A stretch of DNA of 64,000 nucleotides from Echinicola soli (GTDB lineage Bacteria > Bacteroidota > Bacteroidia > Cytophagales > Cyclobacteriaceae): NCBI RefSeq assembly GCF_006575665.1, contig NZ_CP041253.1, forward strand, positions 3,509,001 through 3,573,000, written 5' to 3'. The position numbers and the translations under genes are program-made. The number at the start of each line of letters is the position of its first letter. The stretch's first letter is position 1. Under the pieces are notes generated by a model. It searched no databases and was not told the DNA's origin. It saw only the letters and a program-made list of their open reading frames with translations. Shown here in pieces: positions 17,026-26,579 of this stretch.

Positions 17026-18033
17026 TTATGTATGGTCAAAACGGCTGATTTTACCAATTAGATCAACTACTCGGTTCGCATATCCAGATTCATTGTCATA
17101 CCATCCGATGATTTTGACCAGAGAGCCATTGGCTTCGGTGAGGCTGGCATCGAAAATACAGGAATGGGGATTCCCGATGATGTCTACAGACACCAATGGG
17201 TCTTCCGTGTATTCAATATAACCCTTCATGCTCGTATTAGCAGCCTCAAGCATGATTTTATTGATTTCTTCTTTGGTGGTTTCTCTCTTTAGCACCACAT
17301 TCATTTCGGTAAGAGATCCGTCTGGAACCGGCACCCGGTAGGCCATGGCATGCAATTTTCCTTTGATGTGTGGAAGGACCAGTTCCACGGCTTTTGCGGC
17401 ATTTGTAGTGGTCGGAATAATGGAACAGGCAGCAGCGCGAGCCCTTCTCAGATCACGGTGAGGAGCATCTTGTAGGTTTTGGTCAGCCGTGTAAGAATGG
17501 ACCGTAGAGACAAAGCCTTTTTCGATGCCGAAATGGTCTTCCAAGACTTTTACCATAGGAGCCAGGCAATTGGTCGTGCACGAGGCATTGGAGACGATGA
17601 CTTCGTTCCCTGCGAGCATGGCATCGTTCACGCCAAGTACTATCGTGGGCACATTCCCCAAAGCAGGAGCGGAGATGACCACTCGTCTGGCGCCGGCTTT
17701 TAAGTGACCTTCTGCTTTCTCTTTTTCAACAAATCTCCCCGTACATTCGATGACGATGTCTACATCCAATGCTTTCCAAGGAAGCTTTTTGGGAGATTTC
17801 TCTCCATAGATGCGAATGGTTTTACCGTTTACAAGGAGTGAATTGGGCTGGGGAATAATCTCGGCCAGAAATTTTCCATGAACGGAGTCGTACTTGAGCA
17901 AGTGCGCAAGGTTTGTGATGTCCATCAGGTCATTGATGGCCACTACATTTATGTCTGGATGTTGCTGAAGTAGCTTAAATACATAGCGTCCGATCCGCCC
18001 GAAGCCATTAATGGCCACATTGACTTTGGTCAT
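17026..18033 (-). CDS. gap: Glyceraldehyde-3-phosphate dehydrogenase, type I
   Basis: A 335-residue GAPDH of normal length. The dinucleotide site NGFGRIGR is at 9-16, Asp35 after INDL indicates NAD preference, the catalytic Cys152 sits in SNASCTTNCLAP, and its partner is His179 (STVHSYTADQ). The enzyme performs the phosphorylating oxidation of glyceraldehyde-3-phosphate in glycolysis and the reverse in gluconeogenesis. It leads a two-gene unit with the DUF1905 protein. An inverted repeat lies in the upstream gap shared with dnaB. Confidence 0.97.
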   Translation of the reverse strand: MTKVNVAINGFGRIGRYVFKLLQQHPDINVVAINDLMDITNLAHLLKYDSVHGKFLAEIIPQPNSLLVNGKTIRIYGEKSPKKLPWKALDVDIVIECTGRFVEKEKAEGHLKAGARRVVISAPALGNVPTIVLGVNDAMLAGNEVIVSNASCTTNCLAPMVKVLEDHFGIEKGFVSTVHSYTADQNLQDAPHRDLRRARAAACSIIPTTTNAAKAVELVLPHIKGKLHAMAYRVPVPDGSLTEMNVVLKRETTKEEINKIMLEAANTSMKGYIEYTEDPLVSVDIIGNPHSCIFDASLTEANGSLVKIIGWYDNESGYANRVVDLIGKISRFDHT

Positions 18034-18414
18034 GCTCTTAATCCTATTTGGGTTCTATACAGTTTGGAAAGGTGAAATTACAAAAGAACGGACAAATTGA
18101 CTACAAACCATGGTCAATTTGAAAGTGGTATTTTTTACTTACCCTATTTGTCATGTTACGATTATTTAATGATATTCCGACGAAGGAGGAATAGCCTGTC
18201 CTGATATACCTGGAAGGAATCTCTTTAAAGTACTTTCTTAATGTGACAAAGGAGCACTAATTAGGGTTAATTTATCCATTTATAGTTGGAATTAAGACCG
18301 TGATTGGTAATGTTTGTTTGCAACTTGCTGACCGTAAGAATTTTAGAGAGGTGTTGATAACGAGGTGCATAAAATGTTTAAAATGTTTGGTGTAAAGCCA
18401 TTACATTTGTTACT
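18034..18414. promoter_or_regulatory. Divergent intergenic region gap/dnaB with inverted repeat
   Basis: This 381-base gap holds no gene. CAAATTGAC at 18093-18101 and GTCAATTTG at 18113-18121 form a perfect 9-bp inverted repeat 60 bases upstream of gap, a possible operator. TACATTTG at 18402-18409 matches the Bacteroidota -7 consensus TAnnTTTG and ends only five bases before the dnaB ATG, which would place transcription start at or next to the start codon. Confidence 0.4.
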
Positions 18415-20013
18415 ATGGCAGAAAGAAATACCGCAGGAAGGGAGCGTAATCCAATCAGAAGAAAAAATAACTTAGAGCAAAGTTTGACAGGAGGCGTGGG
18501 CAAGATTCCGCCACAGGCCACCGATTTGGAAGAGGCAGTGCTTGGCGCATTGATGTTGGAAAAAGAAGCCATTACCGCCGTAGTGGATATTCTGAAACCA
18601 GATAGTTTTTATAAAGATGCCCATAGGGAAATCTATGATGCGATTTTGCAGCTTTTTAACGAGAGTGAACCAATAGACCTGTTAACGGTAACCAACAAGC
18701 TCAGGAAGAATGGGAAGCTGGAAGTAGCGGGAGGAGCCTACTATATCACTGAACTTACTTCTAAGATATCTTCTGCTGCCAATATAGAGTATCACGCTCG
18801 GATCATTACAGAAATGGCCATGAAGCGCCAAATGATCCGAATTTGCTCCGAGATTCAGAAAGATGCCTATGAGGAAACGACCGATGTGTTTGAGCTATTG
18901 GACACCATGGAGCAATCGCTATTTGAAATATCCGAAAACAATATCCGAAAAAATTATGCCGACATGAAATCCATTATGCGGGAGGCCATTACGGAGCTGG
19001 AAGGAAAGAAAGATTTGGCTGATGGGCTTACCGGTGTACCAAGTGGATTTACGGCATTGGATAGGGTGACCTCGGGCTGGCAAAAATCCGATTTGGTGAT
19101 TATTGCTGCCCGTCCTGCGATGGGTAAAACGGCCTTTGTGCTTTCTGTACTTCGAAATGCCTCGGTGGATCACAGTAGGCCAGTGGCTATATTTTCCCTG
19201 GAGATGTCAGCCGTCCAGTTGGTAAACCGTCTCATTTCATCCGAGGCGGAATTGGACTCAGAGAAGATCAAGAAAGGAAACTTGGCAGATTATGAGTGGG
19301 AGCAGCTGATCCATAAGACCAGTAAACTTTCCTCTGCGCCGCTATTTGTGGATGATACGCCTGCCTTGTCCATTTTGGAACTTCGCGCAAAATGTCGCCG
19401 ATTAAAGGCACAGAGTGATATCCAGATGATCGTAATTGATTACCTTCAGCTGATGTCTGGTGATTCCAAAGCCAGTGCAAGTGGTAACCGTGAGCAGGAG
19501 ATTTCCAGTATTTCCAGGGCACTTAAGAAAATTGCCAAGGAGCTTGAAGTACCGGTGATCGCACTTTCCCAGTTGTCAAGGGCGGTAGAAACACGGGGTG
19601 GAGATAAACGTCCACAGCTGTCCGATTTGAGGGAATCCGGAGCCATCGAGCAGGATGCGGATATCGTTATGTTCCTTTATCGACCAGAATACTATGGTAT
19701 CAACGAGGATGAGGAAGGCAATAGTACCATGGGCACTGGAGAGGTGATTATTGCTAAGCATAGGAGTGGTTCATTGGAGACGGTCAAGCTGCGATTTATC
19801 GGTAAATATACCAAGTTTACGGACCTGGACTTGAATGTCCCTTATCAGCCGCAAGGTCAGGAAGCCATGTATGGCAATAAATTCCCAAGTGCCGCTGGTG
19901 GTAAAGGATTTGACGATTCGAATATGATCAGGATCCAGAGCAAAGCCAATGGGCCTGACGAAGAGGAAGGTTTCCCGGGAGGACTGGGCAGCAATGATCC
20001 TGCACCGTTCTAG
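18415..20013 (+). CDS. dnaB: Replicative DNA helicase DnaB
   Basis: A 532-residue hexameric replication-fork helicase. The N-terminal helical domain spans about 30-135 (PPQATDLEEAVLGALML). The RecA-like C-terminal ATPase carries Walker A (RPAMGKTA near residue 233), Walker B (MIVIDYLQLM) and the SQLSRAVETR segment. The length is slightly above the usual 450-500 because of a polar C-terminal extension from about residue 475. Cytoplasmic. No intein or insertion was seen. The gene stands alone, divergent from gap. Confidence 0.97.
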   Translation: MAERNTAGRERNPIRRKNNLEQSLTGGVGKIPPQATDLEEAVLGALMLEKEAITAVVDILKPDSFYKDAHREIYDAILQLFNESEPIDLLTVTNKLRKNGKLEVAGGAYYITELTSKISSAANIEYHARIITEMAMKRQMIRICSEIQKDAYEETTDVFELLDTMEQSLFEISENNIRKNYADMKSIMREAITELEGKKDLADGLTGVPSGFTALDRVTSGWQKSDLVIIAARPAMGKTAFVLSVLRNASVDHSRPVAIFSLEMSAVQLVNRLISSEAELDSEKIKKGNLADYEWEQLIHKTSKLSSAPLFVDDTPALSILELRAKCRRLKAQSDIQMIVIDYLQLMSGDSKASASGNREQEISSISRALKKIAKELEVPVIALSQLSRAVETRGGDKRPQLSDLRESGAIEQDADIVMFLYRPEYYGINEDEEGNSTMGTGEVIIAKHRSGSLETVKLRFIGKYTKFTDLDLNVPYQPQGQEAMYGNKFPSAAGGKGFDDSNMIRIQSKANGPDEEEGFPGGLGSNDPAPF

Positions 20014-20108
20014 TCCTTCGACACTTCGACCGGCGGGAGGTAGAGAGATGGATCATCTGCTAATCACGAGTAACCAATAACCATTAACGATTAACCAATA
20101 TACCAACT

Positions 20109-21107
20109 ATGCTAGGACTTGTTTTAGATCAGGATAACCCTTCAGGAATCACTGTCAAGGAGGTGGAATTGTCAAGCCTAAAACCCAATGAGGTCAAAGT
20201 GAAAGTAAAAGCCGCCGCTTTGAACCACCGTGATGAGTGGTGCCGGCAAGGGAAATATCCCAATATCAAAAATGGGGTCATTTTGGGATCCGATGGTGCC
20301 GGAGTGGTGGAAGAAGTAGGAGACAAGGTGGACAAAAAGTGGTTAGGCGAGGAAGTCATTATCAATGCTGCTAATTTTTGGGGGGATAAGCAAGAAGTCC
20401 AATCGGGAGATTTTCAGATTTTGGGAATGCCCGGCAATGGGACCCTCGCAGAATATGTACAAGTGGATGCCTCCAGGTTATGTAAAAAACCGGCTCATTT
20501 ATCATTTGAAGCAGCGGCGGTATTGCCATTGGCAGGTTTGACAGCATATCGAGCGGCTTTTTATCACGGAAAGGTGAAGCAGGGAATGAAAATGTTAGTT
20601 ACCGGTTTTGGAGGAGGCGTGGCCCAGTTTGCCGCCCAATATGGTATCGCTGCAGGTGCTGAAGTCTATGTGAATAGTGGGCATGAGGAAAAGTTAAAAA
20701 AGGCAAAGGAGCTGGGTGTGTCCGGTGGCTTCAATTACAATGATGAAAATTGGGTCCAGCATGCGCTGGATCAAACGGGTGGGGTTGAATTGATCATCGA
20801 TTCGGCCATGGGAGCTACTTTTGCTGATTCGATCAAAGCATTGCGACCTGGCGGCAAACTGGTTTTTTATGGTGCTACCCTCGGCAATCCACCGATGCTG
20901 GATGCCAGAAGGGTTTTTTGGAACCAATTGACCATTCAGGGCACTACTATGGGAAGTGACAAGGATTTTGATGAAATGGTGGAGTATGTAACTGAACAAG
21001 GGATCACTCCCCTGGTGGATTCCGTTTTTGATTTTTCGAATGCCGTGGAGGCATTTGAGCGAATGGCGGCTGGAGAGCAGACAGGAAAAATCGTGGTGAA
21101 AATATAA
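20109..21107 (+). CDS. Zinc-binding-dehydrogenase family oxidoreductase (quinone oxidoreductase-like)
   Basis: A 332-residue MDR-superfamily protein with a GroES-like N-terminal domain (VKVKVKAAALNHRDEW, then LGSDGAGVVEEVG) and a Rossmann domain with the nucleotide motif VTGFGGGVAQFAAQ near residue 165. The structural zinc cysteine cluster is absent, which puts it with zinc-free NADPH quinone/enone reductases. The substrate is unknown. It is a single-gene unit between dnaB and a small TPR gene. Confidence 0.88.
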   Translation: MLGLVLDQDNPSGITVKEVELSSLKPNEVKVKVKAAALNHRDEWCRQGKYPNIKNGVILGSDGAGVVEEVGDKVDKKWLGEEVIINAANFWGDKQEVQSGDFQILGMPGNGTLAEYVQVDASRLCKKPAHLSFEAAAVLPLAGLTAYRAAFYHGKVKQGMKMLVTGFGGGVAQFAAQYGIAAGAEVYVNSGHEEKLKKAKELGVSGGFNYNDENWVQHALDQTGGVELIIDSAMGATFADSIKALRPGGKLVFYGATLGNPPMLDARRVFWNQLTIQGTTMGSDKDFDEMVEYVTEQGITPLVDSVFDFSNAVEAFERMAAGEQTGKIVVKI

Positions 21108-21159
21108 TGTTTAGAGGCCTGTCAAGCCCAGTCAATGCCACCTTTTTCTTTAGGATTGA

Positions 21160-21495
21160 TTATTCATCCAAATCGTTTTCGAACAGGAAGTTTTGGAAAG
21201 CGTTTTTGAGCTCCTTTAAGGCGTGCTGATCATTTTTGGTTTTGGCAAGTTCGATGCCTGATTTGTAGATGGAAAGTGCTTTTTCGATCTCTTCTATCTC
21301 TGCATTCAAAGCAGCCGCATGAAAGTAGGTGGGGAGGTATGCTGGATGTTTGTCTAGCAATTCATCAAAATAGCTTACAGCTTTCTTCAAGTCGCTGTTT
21401 TGATATTCTAGCGCCAGGGCATAAAGGTTAAAAGGATTATCAGGTTCATCTTTCGCAAATTGCTGTAACAATTCAATTCTCGATAAATTATTCAT
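21160..21495 (-). CDS. Small tetratricopeptide-repeat protein
   Basis: A 111-residue all-helical protein with about two and a half TPR units: NPFNLYALALEYQNSDLKKAVSYF, then PAYLPTYFHAAALNAEIEEIEKALSIY. There is no signal peptide, so it is probably a cytoplasmic scaffold or chaperone-like adaptor. It is convergent with the oxidoreductase gene. Partner unknown. Confidence 0.8.
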   Translation of the reverse strand: MNNLSRIELLQQFAKDEPDNPFNLYALALEYQNSDLKKAVSYFDELLDKHPAYLPTYFHAAALNAEIEEIEKALSIYKSGIELAKTKNDQHALKELKNAFQNFLFENDLDE

Positions 21496-22024
21496 TGGGA
21501 TCGACCTTTTAGGCTTTTTGATTTATAGTTCTTGGGCAAATATACTGTAAAAATGTGCCTCGGAAAGAGTGGTGTTTTTAATTGATAAAAGTAAAAGATA
21601 AATTATCCTTTGACCAAATTGAAAAGGATTTAAAAAATTCCCTCATTGGTCGGTTGGGTTACTTGTTAAATTGATATAGGTACTGCTATTTACCGTGGCC
21701 ACACTATAACCATAAATTATTGTCCATAGCCAAAATCAATTCATTCAGGATAGGTATTGAACGCCCTTTTTTTTATTTTTGGGCAATTCAAATAAGAATG
21801 CCAGGCGATAGCTAGATAAATACACACTAAGTTTATGGACTAGGTACACTTTTCATGAAGCTTTCCTATGAAATTACACCTATCATTGGCACGTTATATC
21901 CATATGGGAAGAAGGTGGAATAACCTATTGGCATTTTGGAAGAAGCCGTTTTTTAGCGGGATTAAAACAGTAAAATCAGATTTCTGCGAAGGAACTTTAT
22001 TGACAACTTATAAAATAAAAATAT
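21496..22024. other. Intergenic region upstream of the ETF operon
   Basis: A 529-base gap between the divergent TPR and etfB genes. I see no conserved gene. A plus-strand frame from 21868 overlaps the etfB start and has low-complexity, unconvincing sequence. A TATTTTTG at 21774-21781 fits a Bacteroidota -7 element but lacks a well-spaced partner and would give a leader of more than 230 bases. Confidence 0.4.
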
Positions 22025-22762
22025 ATGAAAATTCTGGTTTGTATTACACACGTGCCGGATACTACATCCAAAATTCAATTTACTGAGAATAACACCAAGT
22101 TTGACAAGACAGGTGTCCAATTTATTATAGGCCCATACGATGATTATGCTTTGGCCAGAGCGGTGGAACTACGAGACCAATCAGAAGGAAGCCTCACCGT
22201 ACTGAATGTGGGAGAGGCAGAGACAGAACCTACTTTGCGTAAGGCGCTGGCCATTGGTGCTGACGAGGCAATAAGAATAAATGGATTCCCTTCCGATTCA
22301 CTTTTTGTGGCCACCCAAATTGCCCATTATGCTAAAGAAGGTGGATATGATCTTATCCTGATGGGAAGGGAATCCATCGACTTTAACGGCGGTATGGTGC
22401 ATGGAATGGTAGCAGAAATGCTGGGCATGCCTTCCGTCTCACCAGTGATGAAACTGGATCTGGAAGGTGATGTGGCCAAGATCGCCAGGGAAATAGAAGG
22501 AGGGAAGGAATATTTAGAAGTGAAACTTCCTTTTGTGGCAGGCTGTCAAGAGCCTATAGCAGAGTGGAAAATTCCGAATATGCGTGGGATCATGTCTGCT
22601 CGGAGCAAGCCGCTGAATGTGGTAGAACCTGTCAGCGATGAAGCAGCTACCGAAACGGTCGGTTATGAGCTTCCACCTGCGAAAGGAGCCGTTAAACTTA
22701 TCGATAAGGATAATGTGGAAGAACTGGTGAATTTGCTGCAAAACGAAGCCAAGATCCTTTAA
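22025..22762 (+). CDS. etfB: Electron transfer flavoprotein, beta subunit
   Basis: A 245-residue ETF beta subunit with the opening MKILVCITHVPDT, the AMP-binding region (GPYDDYALARAVEL and LIGRESIDFNGG-like LILMGRESIDF) and the family signature VKLPFVAGCQEPIAEWKIPN. With the alpha subunit encoded 29 bases downstream it forms the soluble FAD/AMP heterodimer that takes electrons from acyl-CoA and related dehydrogenases and passes them to the quinone pool through ETF-QO. No dehydrogenase or ETF-QO gene is in the window. Confidence 0.96.
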   Translation: MKILVCITHVPDTTSKIQFTENNTKFDKTGVQFIIGPYDDYALARAVELRDQSEGSLTVLNVGEAETEPTLRKALAIGADEAIRINGFPSDSLFVATQIAHYAKEGGYDLILMGRESIDFNGGMVHGMVAEMLGMPSVSPVMKLDLEGDVAKIAREIEGGKEYLEVKLPFVAGCQEPIAEWKIPNMRGIMSARSKPLNVVEPVSDEAATETVGYELPPAKGAVKLIDKDNVEELVNLLQNEAKIL

Positions 22763-22791
22763 ATAGTCCCTTTAATTTAAATTAGAATAAT

Positions 22792-23757
22792 ATGTCCATT
22801 TTAGTATATATAGAGCACGCTGAAGGTGCGATCAAGAAAACATCATTAGAGGCGGTATCCTATGCCAGTGCCCTTGGCGAAAAAGAAGGGAAAGAAGTGG
22901 TAGCAGTGGCCCTTGGAGCCATCGAAGAAAGTGCCCTGGCAAAGGCAGGTTCTGCGGGAGCGCAAAAAGTCCTGCATGTAGCTGACAAAAAACTCAATGA
23001 TGGAGTGATTCAGGCACATGCCAGTGCCGTAGGCCAAGCTTTTGAGCAATCAGGTGCCGATACTTTGGTACTTGCAAAGTCTTCCTTGGGAGACGCTGTG
23101 GCTGCGCGGTTGTCAGTGAAACTGAAAGCAGGATTGGCTTCCAACGTAGTGGCACTGCCGGAAGAAAACGGTGGCTATAAAGTAAGAAGGAGTATTTACA
23201 CCGGAAAAGCCTTTACTGACACGGTGATTACAACTGCAAATAAGATTTTGGCCGTTAAGAAAAACGCTGTGCCCTTAAAATCGGATGGAGCAGATGCCGG
23301 AGTAGAAGCTTTGGAGGTAGCATTGGCAGAAAGTGATTTTGCTGCAAAGATCACTTCTACAGATAAAGCATCCGACGAGATTTCATTGCCCGAAGCGGAT
23401 ATCGTTGTTTCAGGAGGCCGTGGGATGAAGGGGCCAGAAAACTGGAGCCTAATCGAAGATCTCGCAAAAGCGATGGGAGCGGCCACAGGGTGTTCTAAGC
23501 CCGTTTCTGACAGCGGATGGAGGCCACACCATGAGCACGTAGGGCAGACAGGTGTAAAAGTAGCACCAAGTTTGTACGTGGCAGTTGGAATTTCAGGTGC
23601 TATTCAACATCTTGCAGGTGTAAATGCATCCAAATACATTTTGGTGATTAATAAAGACCCAGAGGCGCCATTTTTCAAGGCTGCTGATTATGGTATTGTA
23701 GGCGATGCTTTTGAGATTTTGCCAAAACTTACGGAGGCTGTAAAAGCAATAAAATAA
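22792..23757 (+). CDS. etfA: Electron transfer flavoprotein, alpha subunit
   Basis: A 321-residue ETF alpha subunit. The C-terminal FAD-binding domain shows VVSGGRGMKGPENW, GCSKPVSDSGWRPHHEHVGQTG, and then YVAVGISGAIQHLAGV and NKDPEAPFFKAADYGIVGD, all family signatures. It pairs with EtfB, encoded just upstream. The DUF151 nuclease gene follows after only six bases, an arrangement that suggests one transcript for all three. Confidence 0.97.
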   Translation: MSILVYIEHAEGAIKKTSLEAVSYASALGEKEGKEVVAVALGAIEESALAKAGSAGAQKVLHVADKKLNDGVIQAHASAVGQAFEQSGADTLVLAKSSLGDAVAARLSVKLKAGLASNVVALPEENGGYKVRRSIYTGKAFTDTVITTANKILAVKKNAVPLKSDGADAGVEALEVALAESDFAAKITSTDKASDEISLPEADIVVSGGRGMKGPENWSLIEDLAKAMGAATGCSKPVSDSGWRPHHEHVGQTGVKVAPSLYVAVGISGAIQHLAGVNASKYILVINKDPEAPFFKAADYGIVGDAFEILPKLTEAVKAIK

Positions 23758-23763
23758 AAACGA

Positions 23764-24369
23764 GTGGAGAACACAGTTGAACTAGAAATATTAGGTTTAT
23801 CATCAAATCATTCACAATCTGGATCATTCACACTGGTGATGGGAGAAACCACCGGAACGAGGAGGCTTCCTATTGTGATAGGGATGTTTGAGGCACAAGC
23901 TATTGCCATTGAGATAGAGAAGATTGTTCCTAATCGTCCCATGACCCATGATCTGTTTAAGTCTTTTGCCAGTAATTTTGGGTTTTCGGTAGACTACATT
24001 CTTGTTTCAGATATGAGAGAGGGTGTTTTTTATGCTAAAATCGTTTGTAAAGATGGAAAGAAGACTGTGGAAATCGATGCGAGACCTTCGGATGCCATTG
24101 CCATAGCGGTTCGTTTTGAGGCTCCTATATTTTGTGAGAAAAAGGTGATGTCTGAAGCTGCGATTGAATTTAATGAGGAAGAAGAAGAGAAAAGTGGAAG
24201 AAAAACCAAAGCAGAAGAGAAGAAAGTCACTTCGGACAAACCCAGAAATCAAGAGCCCCTGAAGGATTATAGCCTCGAAAAGCTTAACCAGTTACTTGAT
24301 AAAGCTATCAATAGTGAGGACTATGAGCAGGCTGCTCGCATCAGAGATGAAATAAACCGTAGAAATTAA
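23764..24369 (+). CDS. Bifunctional nuclease (DUF151) with C-terminal UVR motif
   Basis: A 201-residue protein. Residues 1-130 are the DUF151 domain (LSSNHSQSGSFTLVMGET, then RRLPIVIGMFEAQAIAIE, and DARPSDAIAIAVR), related to plant bifunctional DNase/RNase. A charged linker follows, and residues 165-200 are a UvrB/UvrC-type helical hairpin (LEKLNQLLDKAINSEDYEQAARIRDEI). This fusion is common in Bacteroidota. The start is a GTG six bases after etfA, so it probably depends on the etf transcript, although a functional tie to electron transfer is not obvious. Confidence 0.92.
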   Translation: MENTVELEILGLSSNHSQSGSFTLVMGETTGTRRLPIVIGMFEAQAIAIEIEKIVPNRPMTHDLFKSFASNFGFSVDYILVSDMREGVFYAKIVCKDGKKTVEIDARPSDAIAIAVRFEAPIFCEKKVMSEAAIEFNEEEEEKSGRKTKAEEKKVTSDKPRNQEPLKDYSLEKLNQLLDKAINSEDYEQAARIRDEINRRN

Positions 24370-24377
24370 TGATACTC

Positions 24378-24411
24378 AAAGCCTGGGACTATCAAGTTCC
24401 AGGCTTTTTTG
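24378..24411 (+). terminator. Intrinsic terminator of the etfBA-DUF151 operon
   Basis: AAAGCCTGG pairs with CCAGGCTTT, extended by G-T and A-T pairs around a short loop, followed by TTTTTTGTTT. It begins nine bases after the stop codon. Confidence 0.85.
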
Positions 24412-24501
24412 TTTCCATTCATGCCCCAAAATAGATTATATTTACTTTTCTTATTTTCTTTTGATAGGATCAAATATGAAGGTGGTCTATAAATTTAAAA
24501 T

Positions 24502-25788
24502 ATGGATTATTTAAGAGGTATGATAGGAATAGTGGCGCTACTTGGCGTAGCTTTTCTATTTTCAGCAAGCAGAAAATCAGTAGACTGGAAGTTAGTGGGG
24601 ATAGGGGTAATCTTACAAGTTGTTTTTGGTTTTTTGATTACGAAGGTAGCTTTTGTAGAATCTATTTTTGCAAGCATCAGTGGAGCCTTTGTGAAATTAT
24701 TGAGCTTTGCCCAGGCTGGAGCGATATTTTTGTTTGGTGATCTGGCGACAGATTCGTTTGGGACCATATTTGCCTTTCAGGTGTTGCCTACCATCATTTT
24801 CTTTTCGACAGTTTCTGCAGGCTTGTACTACCTGGGAATATTACAGAAAATTGTATTTGGAATTGCTTGGGTGATGGCCCGGACCATGAAGCTTTCTGGT
24901 GCGGAAAGCCTTTCCGCCGCTGGGAATATATTTTTAGGTCAGACGGAGGCACCACTGCTGGTAAGACCTTTTATTTCTACAATGACCCGTTCTGAGTTGA
25001 TGTGTCTGATGACTGGAGGCATGGCTACCATTGCTGGAGGAGTTTTGGCCGCTTATGTAGCTTTTTTGGGAGGAGATGATCCTGCTGAACAAAGTAGATT
25101 TGCCTCTTATCTATTGGGGGCTAGTATCATGAATGCCCCCGCTGCGATCGTAATGTCGAAGTTGATCATCCCAGAGACCAATAAGGAAGGCCTGAATGAT
25201 AAGTTAGAAGTGAACAGCGAAGGTTTGGGCGTGAACTTGATCGATGCCATGTCGATAGGGGCTGCAGATGGACTAAAGTTGGCATTAAATGTAGGAGGGA
25301 TGTTACTTGCATTCATCGCGGTTATAGCCATGCTGAATTATCTATTGTCGGGCGTATTGGGTGATATAACTGGATTGAATCAGTTTGTGGTTAACTCTAC
25401 TAATGGTAGGTTTGAAGGTTTTTCTCTGGAATATATTCTTGGACAAGTCTTTAGGGTATTTGCATGGCTGATGGGAGTGGAGTGGCAAGACACCCTTCAG
25501 GTGGGCTCTCTTTTGGGGCAGAAAACGGTGATCAATGAGTTTGTGGCTTATGCAGATCTTTCTTCCATGAAAGCAGAAGGAGACCTCTCACCAAAATCTA
25601 TCATTATTGCAACGTATGCCCTTTGTGGGTTTTCCAATTTTAGCTCTATAGCGATACAGGTGGGAGGAATTGGAAGCATTGCACCAGGGCAACAGGGGAA
25701 CCTTTCAAAACTGGGGATGCATGCGCTTTTAGCAGCAACACTTGCTTGTATGATGACTGCGACGATTGCAGGAATGTTATTTAGCTAG
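24502..25788 (+). CDS. NupC-type concentrative nucleoside transporter
   Basis: A 428-residue inner-membrane protein of the CNT family. It has about ten hydrophobic segments, the conserved GQTEAPLLVRPFI followed by MTRSELMCLMTGGMATIAGGV, and near the C terminus NEFVAYADLSSM and ALCGFSNFSSIAIQVGGIG. These motifs bind the nucleoside and the coupling cation. It would import nucleosides for salvage. It is a monocistronic gene between a terminator and an inverted-repeat element. Confidence 0.95.
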   Translation: MDYLRGMIGIVALLGVAFLFSASRKSVDWKLVGIGVILQVVFGFLITKVAFVESIFASISGAFVKLLSFAQAGAIFLFGDLATDSFGTIFAFQVLPTIIFFSTVSAGLYYLGILQKIVFGIAWVMARTMKLSGAESLSAAGNIFLGQTEAPLLVRPFISTMTRSELMCLMTGGMATIAGGVLAAYVAFLGGDDPAEQSRFASYLLGASIMNAPAAIVMSKLIIPETNKEGLNDKLEVNSEGLGVNLIDAMSIGAADGLKLALNVGGMLLAFIAVIAMLNYLLSGVLGDITGLNQFVVNSTNGRFEGFSLEYILGQVFRVFAWLMGVEWQDTLQVGSLLGQKTVINEFVAYADLSSMKAEGDLSPKSIIIATYALCGFSNFSSIAIQVGGIGSIAPGQQGNLSKLGMHALLAATLACMMTATIAGMLFS

Positions 25789-25795
25789 AAAAAAA

Positions 25796-25965
25796 ATAAG
25801 AGGCTGTTTATAAGTAGTCACTTCCCATTCTGGATGTCAATGGCATTGCTTACCACGGCAGTCATGTAAGAGAAGAATTCCCGGAATCAATTATTTTGAA
25901 TTCGTATTTGAGATTCTTTCTTACGTCAGAATGACGGTCACATAAACTTATGAAAAGCCTCTTAT
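25796..25965. repeat. 170-bp element with 20-bp terminal inverted repeats (MITE-like)
   Basis: The left end ATAAGAGGCTGTTTATAAGT (25796-25815) and the reverse complement of the right end (25946-25965) agree at 18 of 20 positions. The interior has no coding frame. It lies between nupC and the cyclophilin gene. The 15-mer AGGCTGTTTATAAGT of the left end recurs at 50246-50260. It may be a miniature transposable element or a long hairpin serving as a bidirectional terminator. Confidence 0.6.
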
Positions 25966-25979
25966 GTGAAACAAGGTTA

Positions 25980-26417
25980 TTAAGCTTCAGAAATAATGAT
26001 TTTTTCGATTTTGTCTCCTTGACGGATTTGGTCGATTACGTCCAAACCTTCTACCACTTTTCCGAAACACGTATGATTCCTGTCCAAATGGGATGTATTG
26101 TCCCTGCTGTGACAAACGAAAAATTGTGAACCACCGGTATTTCTACCAGCATGGGCCATAGATAGGACGCCACGTTCATGGTGTTGATTGTCCCCATTCA
26201 GCTCACAATCAATGGTATATCCAGGCCCACCAGCGCCATTCCCTATGGGACATCCACCTTGGATAACGAAGTTTGGAATTACCCGATGAAAGGTAAGCCC
26301 ATCATAAAATCCCTTCTGAGATAGGTCTACAAAATTCTTAACCGTGTTGGGAGCGTCTTTTTCATAAAACTCCACTTTCATGGTTCCTTTTTCAGTTACT
26401 ATTTCTGCTGTTTTCAT
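25980..26417 (-). CDS. Cyclophilin-type peptidyl-prolyl cis-trans isomerase
   Basis: A 145-residue single-domain cyclophilin with FHRVIPNFVIQGG (catalytic Arg), the GGSQFFVCH segment and HLDRNHTCFGKVVEGLDVID. There is no signal peptide, so it is cytoplasmic. It catalyses proline isomerisation during protein folding. In place of the usual short loop it carries GPGYTIDCELNGDNQHHERG, typical of the PpiB-like bacterial group. Single-gene unit. Confidence 0.95.
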   Translation of the reverse strand: MKTAEIVTEKGTMKVEFYEKDAPNTVKNFVDLSQKGFYDGLTFHRVIPNFVIQGGCPIGNGAGGPGYTIDCELNGDNQHHERGVLSMAHAGRNTGGSQFFVCHSRDNTSHLDRNHTCFGKVVEGLDVIDQIRQGDKIEKIIISEA

Positions 26418-26579
26418 TTAAATGATTATTTGAAGCAAATATAGTAAAACTTACTTTTATCTTGACGAAATAGTTCGCTTGGGAGATGTTGGTTTGGTAT
26501 TGCTTTTTGTTGAATGAGTTAAAAATGTTCCATTTGGTCTGTTTTTTGATTATCTTATAATAACCAAACTTATTTAATC

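Noticed and set aside
21868..22086. 72-codon plus-strand frame ahead of etfB
   Set aside because: It overlaps the etfB start in another frame and has no recognisable domain or signal.
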